From Synechococcus sp. HK05 (GTDB lineage Bacteria; Cyanobacteriota; Cyanobacteriia; PCC-6307; Cyanobiaceae), in the NCBI RefSeq assembly GCF_019104765.1, contig NZ_JAHRXJ010000011.1:496001-560000 (forward strand): a stretch of DNA of 64,000 nt, in the 5' to 3' direction. This document shows positions 36,346 through 44,031 of this stretch, piece by piece. Position 1 is the first letter of the stretch; each line of letters starts with the position of its first letter. The notes under the pieces are model-generated. The model was not told where the DNA came from. It made no database searches and saw only the letters and a list, made by a program, of their open reading frames with translations. The translations under genes were made by a program, and so were the position numbers.

Positions 36346-37086
36346 GTGCTGTTGCGCCCTCTCCTGCCGGCTGCCGTTGCTCTGGCCGGATTGGTGTTGG
36401 GGGCGGCAACCCCGTTGCGGGCCGCCCCCAGCCTCCAGGCCCTGCAGGAGGCCCTCAACAGCACCTCTCCTGAGGCGCTCACTGCGGTGCTCGAGCCCGG
36501 CCAGGGTCTTGACCCCGATGAGGTGGCGCGCCGCCGCTTGTTGCTGCGCGAGCAGTTTCCGGATGCCAGCTGGAGCGTTCAACCCGGCGCCCCGCTCAAA
36601 GACGGCCGATCCACCACTCAGATCTCGGTGACCGGCAGCCGCGGGGAGGGTCCTTATCAGTTCCGCTTCCAAGCGCAGCAACAGCTGGTGCTCGGCGATG
36701 GCGGCAGCCGCTTCAACAGCCAGGAGGTGATCCGGGAGAGCTCGATCCTGCGCAGCGGCGACAGCGACCTTCAGGTGAGCCTGCTCATCCCCGATGCCGT
36801 GCTCACGGGCCAGCGCTACGACGTGGACGTGGTGTTCGATGAGCCCCTCGATGGGGCCGTGGTGGCTGGCTCGCTGAAGCCGGTCACCGCCGGTGAGCTG
36901 CTGCGCATGCGCACCCCCGATCTCCAGCTCGAAGCCCTGGGCGGTGGGGGCATCTTCAAAAGTGCCCAGGCGCCCTACCTGCCGGGCACACAAACCTGGG
37001 CCGTGCTGCTGGTGCATCCCAAGGGCATCGTGGCCGCCAGCAAGCAGGTGCGCGTGGTGGCGGATCGGGCCGCCCTCAGCTTCTGA
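36346..37086 (+). CDS. conserved exported hypothetical protein
   Basis: 246 residues with a signal peptide (LPAAVALAGLVLGAATPLRA). The mature part begins with a helical, acidic segment (LQALQEALNSTSPEALTAVLEPGQGLDPDEVARRR) and continues as a beta-rich domain (TTQISVTGSRGEGPYQFRFQAQQQL, LQVSLLIPDAVLTGQRYDVDVVFDEPLDGAVVAGSL, QTWAVLLVHPKGIVAASKQVRVV) that resembles an immunoglobulin-like fold. Product unknown; likely periplasmic. The 3' end overlaps the convergent dehydrogenase by 11 bases. Confidence 0.75.
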   Translation: MLLRPLLPAAVALAGLVLGAATPLRAAPSLQALQEALNSTSPEALTAVLEPGQGLDPDEVARRRLLLREQFPDASWSVQPGAPLKDGRSTTQISVTGSRGEGPYQFRFQAQQQLVLGDGGSRFNSQEVIRESSILRSGDSDLQVSLLIPDAVLTGQRYDVDVVFDEPLDGAVVAGSLKPVTAGELLRMRTPDLQLEALGGGGIFKSAQAPYLPGTQTWAVLLVHPKGIVAASKQVRVVADRAALSF

Positions 37087-37945
37087 ACCAACGGGCCAGG
37101 GCCGACACATCCAAGTCGCCGTGGCCGCTGGCGAGCAGGGCATCCTCCATGGCGGCCACCTGTTCGGTGACGGGCAACTCCAGGTGCTGGGCCGCGGCGG
37201 CCTCCAGGGCAATGCCTAGATCCTTGCGGTGCAGCGCCAACTTGAACCCCAGCGGGTAGTGGTCGTTGATCATCTGGGTGCTGCGGTGCTCCAGGGCCCA
37301 GGAGCCGGCGGCGCCGCCCTTGAGGGCCTCCACCACCTGGTGGCGATCGAGGCCGAGCCGTTCCGCGAGCTGCAGGGCTTCGGCCACGGCGGCGTAACTG
37401 CCCGCCACCAGCACCTGGTTCACCGCCTTGGCTTCCTGGCCCGATCCCACGGGGCCGAAGTGGGTGATGCGGCCGCCGATCACCTCCAGCAGCGGTCGGG
37501 CCCGCTCCAGATGTTGGCTGTCACCGCCCACCAGCACCGAGAGCGTGCCGGCCTTGGCGCCTTCGGTGCCGCCGGTCACGGGGGCGTCGATGTAGCCCAC
37601 CTGCCGCTCGGCCAGAGCGGCCGCCAGGCGGCGGCTGGTGGCCGGGCCGATGGTGGAGCAATCGATCACCAGGCAGCCGGGGCGCAAGCCGGCCACAGCG
37701 CCTGCGGGATCGGGCGCGCCCAGCAACACTGCTTCGGCGGCGGCGTCATCACTCACGCAGATGAGCAGCGCATCGGCCTGGCGGGCCGCAGCTGCGGGGC
37801 TGGGGGCTACCGCCGCTCCAGCGGCCTGCAGCGGAGCGCAGCGCCCTGGGGTGCGGTTGTGCACGGTGAGGCCGTAGCCCGCCTTCAGCAGGTTGAGGGC
37901 CATCGGTGTGCCGATGGCGCCTAAGCCGATCCAGGCCAGGTTCAT
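37076..37945 (-). CDS. 3-hydroxyisobutyrate dehydrogenase-family NAD(P)-dependent oxidoreductase
   Basis: 289 residues from ATG 37945. The nucleotide fold is GLGAIGTPMALNLLKAGYGLTVHNRT, the substrate loop is DAPVTGGTEGAKAGTLSVLVGG, and the catalytic lysine is in GSGQEAKAVNQVLVAG. The family reduces or oxidises beta-hydroxyacids; cyanobacterial members are often assigned to glyoxylate/succinic semialdehyde reduction, but substrate cannot be told here. Its start overlaps the EF-hand gene stop by 4 bases (ATGA), so the two are cotranslated. Confidence 0.9.
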   Translation of the reverse strand: MNLAWIGLGAIGTPMALNLLKAGYGLTVHNRTPGRCAPLQAAGAAVAPSPAAAARQADALLICVSDDAAAEAVLLGAPDPAGAVAGLRPGCLVIDCSTIGPATSRRLAAALAERQVGYIDAPVTGGTEGAKAGTLSVLVGGDSQHLERARPLLEVIGGRITHFGPVGSGQEAKAVNQVLVAGSYAAVAEALQLAERLGLDRHQVVEALKGGAAGSWALEHRSTQMINDHYPLGFKLALHRKDLGIALEAAAAQHLELPVTEQVAAMEDALLASGHGDLDVSALARWFRS

Positions 37946-38406
37946 GGGGGGGATGTGGAGGAGGAGGCGCGCCGCCGTTCGGCCAGGCCCTGCAGTTCTG
38001 CCGGATCCACGCGGCCATCGCCATTGCGATCGGCTTGGCCGAAATGGCGTCTCAGCCACGCGAACGCCTCCGCTTCGCGCCGATCAATCACGCCATCGGC
38101 GTTGCGGTCGGCCTGCTGAAAGAAGCGCACGGCCCGGGAGGGATCGTTGCGTGTGAGGTCGTCCGGCCCGAGATAGCCGCGCTGGCGGCTGTCGAGGCGA
38201 TCGAAATGGCGCTCGAGATAGCGCTGGCCCTGCACCTCTTGCCGCTGAAGGCGTTGGTCGTTGTTGCGATCGAGCCGCTCAAACAGCAGCCGCATGCGTT
38301 GTTGGTAGCTCTGCTGCTCCGCCGTTGTCTGTGCCCATGCAGCAGAGGTCAGGCCCAGGCTGATCGCCAGGGCCAGGGGCCCACATCGCTGCAGCATCCG
38401 GCGCAT
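37942..38406 (-). CDS. exported EF-hand calcium-binding protein
   Basis: 154 residues with a signal peptide (LALAISLGLTSAAWAQ). There are four EF-hand-like loops: DRNNDQRLQRQE, DSRQRGYLGPDD (degenerate), DRNADGVIDRRE and DRNGDGRVDPAE. Three keep the D-x-N/D-x-D/N-G pattern. It should bind calcium in the periplasm. The ATGA overlap with the downstream dehydrogenase is odd because that enzyme is cytosolic. It is divergent from the response regulator gene by 128 bases. Confidence 0.85.
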   Translation of the reverse strand: MRRMLQRCGPLALAISLGLTSAAWAQTTAEQQSYQQRMRLLFERLDRNNDQRLQRQEVQGQRYLERHFDRLDSRQRGYLGPDDLTRNDPSRAVRFFQQADRNADGVIDRREAEAFAWLRRHFGQADRNGDGRVDPAELQGLAERRRASSSTSPP

Positions 38407-38457
38407 GTCCCAAGGCTATGGAGCGAGGGCCAGCGTCAGCCGCTCCCGGCACCACCA

Positions 38458-38471
38458 AGCTGTGACCAGAT
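38458..38471 (+). promoter_or_regulatory. 14-base element upstream of the response regulator
   Basis: AGCTGTGACCAGAT ends 63 bases before the response regulator ATG. Its exact reverse complement lies at 40503-40516, ending 70 bases before the first small exported protein gene downstream of the kinase. Equal distance from two starts suggests a shared operator for this two-component system. Confidence 0.45.
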
Positions 38472-38534
38472 CTGTCTGAGGCGGCCTCGGCGCCCGGATC
38501 TCCATACAGTCTGACCAGGCCCTGGACCCCCTCG

Positions 38535-39275
38535 ATGGCTGTCGCGTCCCGCACGGCATCAGCGCGCATCTGGGTGGTGGACGACGACCCCGAGCAGCGC
38601 CGGCTCCTCGGCACCTACCTCACCGATCAGGGCTACGACGTGCGCTGCCTCAGCAGCGGCGAGCAGCTGATGGCCCGCCTGGAGGGGCAGCGTCCCGATC
38701 TGGTGGTGCTGGATGTGATGCTCCCCGGCGACGATGGCCTCACCCTGCTGCGCCGTTTGCGCGATGGCGGCGACGATCTGCCGGTGGTGATGCTCACCGC
38801 CCGCGGCGATGGGGTGGATCGGATCATCGGCCTGGAGCAGGGCGCCGACGATTACCTCGGCAAACCCTTCCTGCCGCGGGAGCTCACCGCCCGCATTGAA
38901 GCGGTGCTGCGCCGCCGGGTGGCCCTGCCGGCTGGAACGCCGCTGGCGGAAGGTCAGCTGGTGGAGTTCGGCGACAACCGCCTTGACCTGGCGGCCCGCA
39001 GCCTGGAGCGCGGTGGAGTGCCGGTGGTGATCACCAGCGGTGAGTTCAGCCTGCTCTCGGCCTTTGTGCAGCACCCCCACAGGCCGCTGTCGCGCGAGCG
39101 GCTGATCGAGCTGGCCCGCGGTCCGGGCTCCGACACCGACAGCCGCAGCATGGATGTGCAGGTGTCGCGCGTGCGCAAGTTGGTGGAACCTGATCCCACG
39201 CGCCCTCGCTACCTGCAAACGGTGTGGGGTTACGGCTACGTGTTTGTGCCCGATGGCCAGCCCCGCAGCCGCTAA
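38535..39275 (+). CDS. OmpR-family response regulator
   Basis: 246 residues. The receiver has the acidic pair in VVDDDPEQ, the phosphoacceptor in LVVLDVMLPGDDG, the switch Thr in VMLTARG and the lysine in DYLGKPF. The C-terminal winged helix is of OmpR type (VITSGEFSLLSAFVQHPHRPLSRERLIELARG, RSMDVQVSRVRKLVEPDPTRPRYLQTVWGYGYVF). Its last 23 bases overlap the kinase gene, so they form a cognate pair. It is not RpaA/RpaB by gene context; those are usually unlinked to a kinase. Confidence 0.94.
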   Translation: MAVASRTASARIWVVDDDPEQRRLLGTYLTDQGYDVRCLSSGEQLMARLEGQRPDLVVLDVMLPGDDGLTLLRRLRDGGDDLPVVMLTARGDGVDRIIGLEQGADDYLGKPFLPRELTARIEAVLRRRVALPAGTPLAEGQLVEFGDNRLDLAARSLERGGVPVVITSGEFSLLSAFVQHPHRPLSRERLIELARGPGSDTDSRSMDVQVSRVRKLVEPDPTRPRYLQTVWGYGYVFVPDGQPRSR

Positions 39276-40539
39276 GTACGCGCTGGTGGGGGCCGGCGTG
39301 TCGGCCCTCAGCCTGGGTCTGCTGCAGACGCTGTTGGCCCAGCGGTTGGAGCGGGCTCAGATCATCCAGCTCGGCCCTGAGGTGGCCTTCAACCTGCGGC
39401 TCGGTGAGTTAGCCCTCGATCGCCTGCCCCCGGCAGCCCTCTCGCGCTTGAGCGGTTTGCCGCTGCGGGTGGGGGCTAATCCGCCCCTGAGCCGCGATAG
39501 CCGCCTGCAGCGTCAGGCCCGGCAGCTGCAGCAGGAGCTGTGCCGGGAGATCACCCCTTGCCCCCCGGTGTTGCCGGCTGGTGGCGAACGCCCCGGGGTG
39601 TGGGTGGAGCTGCTCTCTCCCCTCGAGCCGGTGTGGCTGTTCACGCCCCTGGATGCCTCACGCCGCGGTGCCCCCGATCCGCTGCTGTTGGCTTTGGCGC
39701 TGTTGGCGGGCAGCATTTCCAGCTCGCTGCTCTACCTCTGGTGGGAAGTGCAGCGGCCGCTGCAACAGCTCGAGCAGGCCCTGGCCCAGGTGGGCAACAG
39801 CGAGTCGTCTGCGGCACCATTGCCCGCTGCCGGCAGCGGAGCCGTGCGGCGGCTCACGGCCCGCTTCAAGGCGATGGTGCAGCGCCTGGCGGCCAATGAC
39901 CGCGAGCGCTCCACCATGCTCGCTGGGATTGCCCACGATCTGAAAAGCCCGCTCACCCGGTTGCGGCTGCGGCTGGCGGGCCATGCCGAGCAGCAGCGAG
40001 CCGAGGCCGATCTCGATGCGCTCGAGCGGATCACAGCCCAGTTTCTGCTGTTTGCCGGCGGTGGTGATGCGGAGCCCGCCGTGGCGTTGCCGCTGGATCA
40101 GTGGTTGGCGGAGCTGAGTGCCGCGCTCGAACCGGATCAGCTCAGCCTCGATCTCGAGCCCCTCCAGGCTTGCGTGCAACCCACCGCCCTGGGTCGCGCC
40201 GTCGGCAACCTGATCGACAACGCCTTGAGCCATGGCCGGCCGCCGCTGCGACTCGTGCTGCGGCGTGATGGCCAGGACGGTTTCCGCATGGAGGTGTGGG
40301 ATCAGGGCGAGGGCATCAGCCCTGAGGCCTGGCCCCAGGCCCTGCAGCCCTTCCTGCGGCTCGACCGCGCGCGGGGCGGCAGCGGTCATTGCGGCCTGGG
40401 CCTGGCGATTGCAGCGCGGGTGGCGGCCAGCCATGGGGGGCAGCTCACCTGCTTGCGCTCCTCGGAGGGGTTTGCGGTGGTGCTGCAGGCCCGCTCAGTC
40501 GCATCTGGTCACAGCTGTGTCGGCTCCGGAAACCCCTGA
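39253..40539 (+). CDS. EnvZ-like sensor histidine kinase
   Basis: 428 residues from ATG 39253. Two membrane segments (YALVGAGVSALSLGLLQTLLA at ~8-28 and LLLALALLAGSISSSLLYLWWEV at ~142-164) enclose a ~110-residue periplasmic domain with a cysteine pair (ELCREITPCPP). A HAMP-like linker leads to the H-box GIAHDLKSPLTRLRLRLA, the N-box GRAVGNLIDNALSHG, and G-boxes VWDQGEGIS and GHCGLGLAIAARVA. The stimulus is unknown; envelope stress is my inference from the small exported proteins downstream. Confidence 0.93.
   Translation: MASPAAAKYALVGAGVSALSLGLLQTLLAQRLERAQIIQLGPEVAFNLRLGELALDRLPPAALSRLSGLPLRVGANPPLSRDSRLQRQARQLQQELCREITPCPPVLPAGGERPGVWVELLSPLEPVWLFTPLDASRRGAPDPLLLALALLAGSISSSLLYLWWEVQRPLQQLEQALAQVGNSESSAAPLPAAGSGAVRRLTARFKAMVQRLAANDRERSTMLAGIAHDLKSPLTRLRLRLAGHAEQQRAEADLDALERITAQFLLFAGGGDAEPAVALPLDQWLAELSAALEPDQLSLDLEPLQACVQPTALGRAVGNLIDNALSHGRPPLRLVLRRDGQDGFRMEVWDQGEGISPEAWPQALQPFLRLDRARGGSGHCGLGLAIAARVAASHGGQLTCLRSSEGFAVVLQARSVASGHSCVGSGNP
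40503..40516 (-). promoter_or_regulatory. inverted copy of the 14-base element, upstream of the small exported protein genes
   Basis: ATCTGGTCACAGCT on the plus strand is the exact reverse complement of 38458-38471. It lies inside the last codons of the kinase gene, 70 bases before ATG 40587, at nearly the same distance as the other copy has from the response regulator start. Confidence 0.45.
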
Positions 40540-40586
40540 AGCCAGTGTTGCTCCGCAGGATGTGGGGGCTTCCTTCTGAGCCCTCC

Positions 40587-40970
40587 ATGGCCCATCGCCT
40601 TCTTCGCTCTCGCCTTGCCCTCGCCCTCAGCGGGGCGTTGCTGCTGAGCGCCGGTTCCGCCTTCAGCAAGCCTCCGAAAGCCGGTGCCGGCGGCCCGATG
40701 GTGGATGCCCTCAGCCGTCTCACCCCGGCGCAGCGCAGCGAGTACATCCAGGGCCTGCGCGGCATCGAGCAAGCCCGCAGCAGTGAGCGCCTGCAGCAGC
40801 TCGATCAGGCGCAGACCTGCCTCGGCCAAGCCGCCAACCCCTCCGCCGTGAAGAGCTGTTGGCAGAGCTTCGCCAGTGCTTCGCAGAAGACGCGCGCTGA
40901 GCAGGCTCAACAGCAGCAGGCCCTGGCGGATCGCCTTGGTCTGCCTACCGGCGGCAAGAAAAAGCAGTGA
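40587..40970 (+). CDS. small exported helical protein, first of a tandem pair (Spy/CpxP-like layout)
   Basis: 127 residues from ATG 40587, with a signal peptide (RLALALSGALLLSAGSAFS). The mature part is nearly all helical: LSRLTPAQRSEYIQGLRGIEQARSSERLQQLDQAQTCLGQ, then a second cysteine (VKSCWQSF), a Gln-rich helix and a Lys-rich end. LTPAQ echoes the LTxxQ motif of Spy/CpxP periplasmic chaperones, though I cannot claim homology. It aligns with the next gene, with both cysteines conserved. It follows the kinase by 47 bases and is probably under the same regulator. Confidence 0.72.
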   Translation: MAHRLLRSRLALALSGALLLSAGSAFSKPPKAGAGGPMVDALSRLTPAQRSEYIQGLRGIEQARSSERLQQLDQAQTCLGQAANPSAVKSCWQSFASASQKTRAEQAQQQQALADRLGLPTGGKKKQ

Positions 40971-41347
40971 GGCCGCCTTTGATGACCCCGCTCAAAGCCC
41001 TCCCCCTGGCGCTGCTGCTGGCCGCTGCCGCCGTGGCTCCGGCTGCGGCTCAGGCACGCCGCCCCACGGCGCAGGAGCAGGAGGCACAGGCCTTGGCTCG
41101 CCTCAGCCTCCCTGATCTGCGCAACTACTTCGAGGCGCGGCGGCAGATCGAGCGCCGTAGTTCCGATCTGCGCCTGGCTCAGCTGCGCAACCTCGAGGAC
41201 TGCCTGCAGCGCACCCGTCAGCGCTCTAGCGCTGATGCCTGCCTGGAGCAGGCCCGGGTGCAGCGGGAGCGTGATCGCGCCCAGTGGATGCGCGAGTTGG
41301 CCGCTCTGCGCCAGCGCTATCAGCTGCCTGCGCTCGACGATCGCTAG
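40967..41347 (+). CDS. small exported helical protein, second of a tandem pair
   Basis: 126 residues from a GTG overlapping the previous stop (or 121 from ATG 40982, which gives a cleaner signal peptide, LKALPLALLLAAAAVAPAAAQ). The mature part reads LARLSLPDLRNYFEARRQIERRSSDLRLAQLRNLEDCLQRTRQRSSADACLEQ, in register with the previous protein including both cysteines, then an Arg/Leu helix ending LRQRYQLP (compare LADRLGLP). It is thus a diverged tandem duplicate. A terminator follows the stop within 10 bases. Confidence 0.7.
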   Translation: MRPPLMTPLKALPLALLLAAAAVAPAAAQARRPTAQEQEAQALARLSLPDLRNYFEARRQIERRSSDLRLAQLRNLEDCLQRTRQRSSADACLEQARVQRERDRAQWMRELAALRQRYQLPALDDR

Positions 41348-41352
41348 GCACT

Positions 41353-41377
41353 AAAAAGGCCCCCGCGAGGGGGCCTT
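41353..41377 (-). terminator. bidirectional intrinsic terminator between pgk and the exported pair
   Basis: AAGGCCCCC and GGGGGCCTT pair in a 9-bp stem around a short GCGA loop. On the minus strand it is followed by TTTTTAG, a good T-tract for pgk, whose stop is 34 bases upstream. On the plus strand the tract is poor, but the hairpin lies right after the last exported protein gene. Confidence 0.8.
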
Positions 41378-41410
41378 CGATGGCTTGTGTTAGCCCGGGC
41401 CCGGAACGGA

Positions 41411-42616
41411 TCAGGCTTCGTCGAGGGCGGCCACACCGGGCAGCACCTTGCCTTCCAGCAGCTCGAGGCTGGCGCCGCCACCGGTGGAGATGTGCGACAT
41501 CTTGTCGGCCAGGCCGGCCTTCTCCACAGCAGCCACGGAGTCGCCACCGCCGATGATCGTGCAGCAGCCCTTGCCGCTCAGGTCGGCCAGGGTGGTGGCG
41601 ATGGCGTTGGTGCCGGCGGCGAAGGCGTCGAACTCGAACACGCCCATGGGGCCGTTCCAGATCACGGTCGTGCAATCGGCCAGAGCGTCCTGGAACACCT
41701 TCACGGAGTCGGGACCGATGTCGAGGCCCATCCAGCCGTCGGGGATGGCATCCACCTTGGCGATCTGGCTGTTGGCGTCAGGGGCGAAGTTGTCGGCCAG
41801 CACCACATCGGTGGGCAGCAGGAACTGCACGCCCTTGGCCGCGGCCTTGGCCTCGAGCTCCTTGGCCAGCTCGAGCTTGTCCTCTTCCACCAGGCTCTTG
41901 CCAACGGCCAGGCCGCGGGCCTTGTAGAAGGTGAAGATCATGCCGCCGCCCACGAGGATCTTGTCGCACTTGTCGAGCAGGGCCTCGAGCACGCCGATCT
42001 TGGAGCTCACCTTGGAGCCGCCCACGATCGCGGCCAGGGGACGCTTGGGCTCATCGATGGCGCCCTGGAGATACTGCAGCTCCTTCTCCATCAGGTAGCC
42101 GGCCACGCTGGGGCTCAGGTACTGGGTCACGCCCTCGGTGGAGGCGTGGGCGCGGTGGGCGGCGCCGAAGGCGTCGTTCACATACACATCGGCCAGGGCT
42201 GCCAGCTGCTTGGCGAAGTCGCCCTCGTTCTTTTCTTCTTCAGCGAAGAAGCGCACGTTCTCCAGCAGCACCACATCGCCCTCGGCCATGGCAGCCACCT
42301 TGGCTTCGGCGTCGGGGCCGATGCAGCTGTCGGTCTTCACCACGCTCTTGCCCAGCAGCTCGCTCAGGCGGGCAGCCACGGGGGTGAGGCGCATGCCCTC
42401 GTTCACCTGACCTTTGGGACGGCCGAAGTGGGCCGAGAGGATCACCTTGGCGCCCTTGCCGGTGAGGTCGTTGATCGTGGGCAGGGCAGCGCGGATGCGG
42501 GTGTCATCGGTGATGGCGCCGGCATCGTTGAGGGGCACGTTGAAGTCGACCCGAACCAGCACGCGCTTGCCGCGCAGTTCATCAGCGGAGAGGCTGGCCA
42601 GGGAGCGCTTCGCCAT
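41411..42616 (-). CDS. pgk: phosphoglycerate kinase
   Basis: 401 residues. It interconverts 1,3-bisphosphoglycerate/ADP and 3-phosphoglycerate/ATP in glycolysis and the Calvin cycle. The signature [16 protein letters not shown], the substrate loop [48 protein letters not shown] and the C-terminal ATP-binding [13 protein letters not shown] are all present. ATG at 42616; divergent from the universal stress gene by 123 bases. Confidence 0.97.
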   Translation of the reverse strand: MAKRSLASLSADELRGKRVLVRVDFNVPLNDAGAITDDTRIRAALPTINDLTGKGAKVILSAHFGRPKGQVNEGMRLTPVAARLSELLGKSVVKTDSCIGPDAEAKVAAMAEGDVVLLENVRFFAEEEKNEGDFAKQLAALADVYVNDAFGAAHRAHASTEGVTQYLSPSVAGYLMEKELQYLQGAIDEPKRPLAAIVGGSKVSSKIGVLEALLDKCDKILVGGGMIFTFYKARGLAVGKSLVEEDKLELAKELEAKAAAKGVQFLLPTDVVLADNFAPDANSQIAKVDAIPDGWMGLDIGPDSVKVFQDALADCTTVIWNGPMGVFEFDAFAAGTNAIATTLADLSGKGCCTIIGGGDSVAAVEKAGLADKMSHISTGGGASLELLEGKVLPGVAALDEA

Positions 42617-42739
42617 GGGTGAGGGCTAAGGGAAAGGTCGGGCGAATTTAGCGGGCCGGTCAAGGGGGAACCCCCACGGTGCGTTCTCTGGTGATCGGCG
42701 TTTCTGGCGCTAAACAGAGGAAGCACCGGCCAAGCGGCC

Positions 42740-43117
42740 ATGTTTGAGATCGTTCTCTTCCCGATTGATCGCAGCCGTCAGGCGGCTGAAACCGCCGCCA
42801 CGGCCCTCAAGCTCGCCCAGCAGCACCAGAGCACCTTGGTGGTGCTCTCGGTGGTGGAGCCCGGCCAAGACGACCCCGCCGCCGTTGCCGAGCTGCTGGA
42901 GCAGGCCCGCAGCCGTTTTCAGGAGCAGGGGGTGAGCTGCGAGGTGATCGAACGGGAGGGCAAGCCGGCCTTTGTGATCTGCGATGTGGCCGATGAGATC
43001 AATGCCGATGTGATCGTGATGGGCACGCGAGGCCTCACGCTGGAGGCTGATGTAGCGCCCAGCACCGCCTCGCGCGTGATCCAGCTGGCGCCCTGCCCTG
43101 TGTTGGTGGTTCCGTGA
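42740..43117 (+). CDS. universal stress protein (UspA family)
   Basis: 125 residues. It opens with FEIVLFPIDRSRQAAETAATALKLA and ends with VIVMGTRGLTLEADVAPSTASRVIQLAPCPVLVVP, which contains the G-2x-G-9x-S/T-type nucleotide-binding pattern of ATP-binding Usp proteins. Role in stress survival is general to the family; no specific signal is evident. Its stop overlaps the start of the GTPase gene, suggesting an Usp-rbgA-rluD operon. Confidence 0.9.
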   Translation: MFEIVLFPIDRSRQAAETAATALKLAQQHQSTLVVLSVVEPGQDDPAAVAELLEQARSRFQEQGVSCEVIEREGKPAFVICDVADEINADVIVMGTRGLTLEADVAPSTASRVIQLAPCPVLVVP

Positions 43118-44031
43118 GTGAGTTGTTGAGTTCCGCTGCGCCGGCGATCCAGTGGTATCCGGGGCACATCGCCAAGGCGGAACGCTCACTCACAGACAAC
43201 CTCGCCAAGGTGGATCTGGTGATTGAGGTGCGCGATGCGCGCATCCCCACCGCTACGGGTCACCCCCGCCTGCAGCGCTGGATCTCCGGCAAGCAGCACC
43301 TGCTGGTGCTCAACCGGCGCGACATGATCCCAAAAGCTGCCCAAGACGCCTGGGATGCCTGGTTCCGCGGCCAGGGCCAGACCCCTTGGTGGAGCGATGC
43401 GAAGGCCGGCACCGGCGTGAAACAACTGCAGCAGGCGGCGATCCGTGCCGGCGATGCGCTCAATGAACGCCGCCGCTCCCGGGGCATGCGGCCCCGTCCG
43501 GTGCGGGCCCTGATGCTCGGCTTCCCGAATGTGGGCAAGTCGGCCCTGATCAACCGCCTGGTGCGCCAGAAGGTGGTGGACAGCGCCCGCCGCGCCGGTG
43601 TGACCCGCAGCCTGCGCTGGGTGCGCCTTGGGCAGGACATTGATTTGCTCGACGCACCAGGTGTGCTGCCGCCGCGGCTCGACGATCAGCTGGCAGCCCT
43701 GCGCCTGGCCCTCTGCGATGACATCGGCCAGGCCGCCTACGACGGCGAGGCGGTGGCAATGGCGTTCGTGCAGATGCTGGCGGGTCTGGAAGCTTCGGCG
43801 GCATCAGGGGTGAAGCCGGGTCTGCTGCAGAACCGCTATGGCGTGCCGCTGGAACCACTCCCAGATTCTGTGCAATCTGTACAGAACTCCGGGGTGCTGC
43901 CCGACGCCCATGGCTGGCTGGAGGCCGCGGCAGCTCGCCACACCAGCGGCGATACCGCCCGCATGGCGCAGCGGTTTCTCGACGATTTCCGCCGGGGCAT
44001 GCTGGGCCCCTTGGCCCTGGAATTGCCGTGA
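43114..44031 (+). CDS. rbgA: ribosome biogenesis GTPase RbgA/YlqF
   Basis: 305 residues from GTG 43114. It is a circularly permuted GTPase: G4/G5 motifs come first (VLNRRDMI, SDAKAGTG), then the P-loop GFPNVGKSALIN and LLDAPGVLPP (G3). The N-terminal IQWYPGHIAKAERSL is the YlqF signature. It assists late assembly of the 50S subunit. The C-terminal helical domain is shortened relative to Bacillus. It overlaps the Usp and rluD genes by 4 bases each. Confidence 0.93.
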   Translation: MSELLSSAAPAIQWYPGHIAKAERSLTDNLAKVDLVIEVRDARIPTATGHPRLQRWISGKQHLLVLNRRDMIPKAAQDAWDAWFRGQGQTPWWSDAKAGTGVKQLQQAAIRAGDALNERRRSRGMRPRPVRALMLGFPNVGKSALINRLVRQKVVDSARRAGVTRSLRWVRLGQDIDLLDAPGVLPPRLDDQLAALRLALCDDIGQAAYDGEAVAMAFVQMLAGLEASAASGVKPGLLQNRYGVPLEPLPDSVQSVQNSGVLPDAHGWLEAAAARHTSGDTARMAQRFLDDFRRGMLGPLALELP

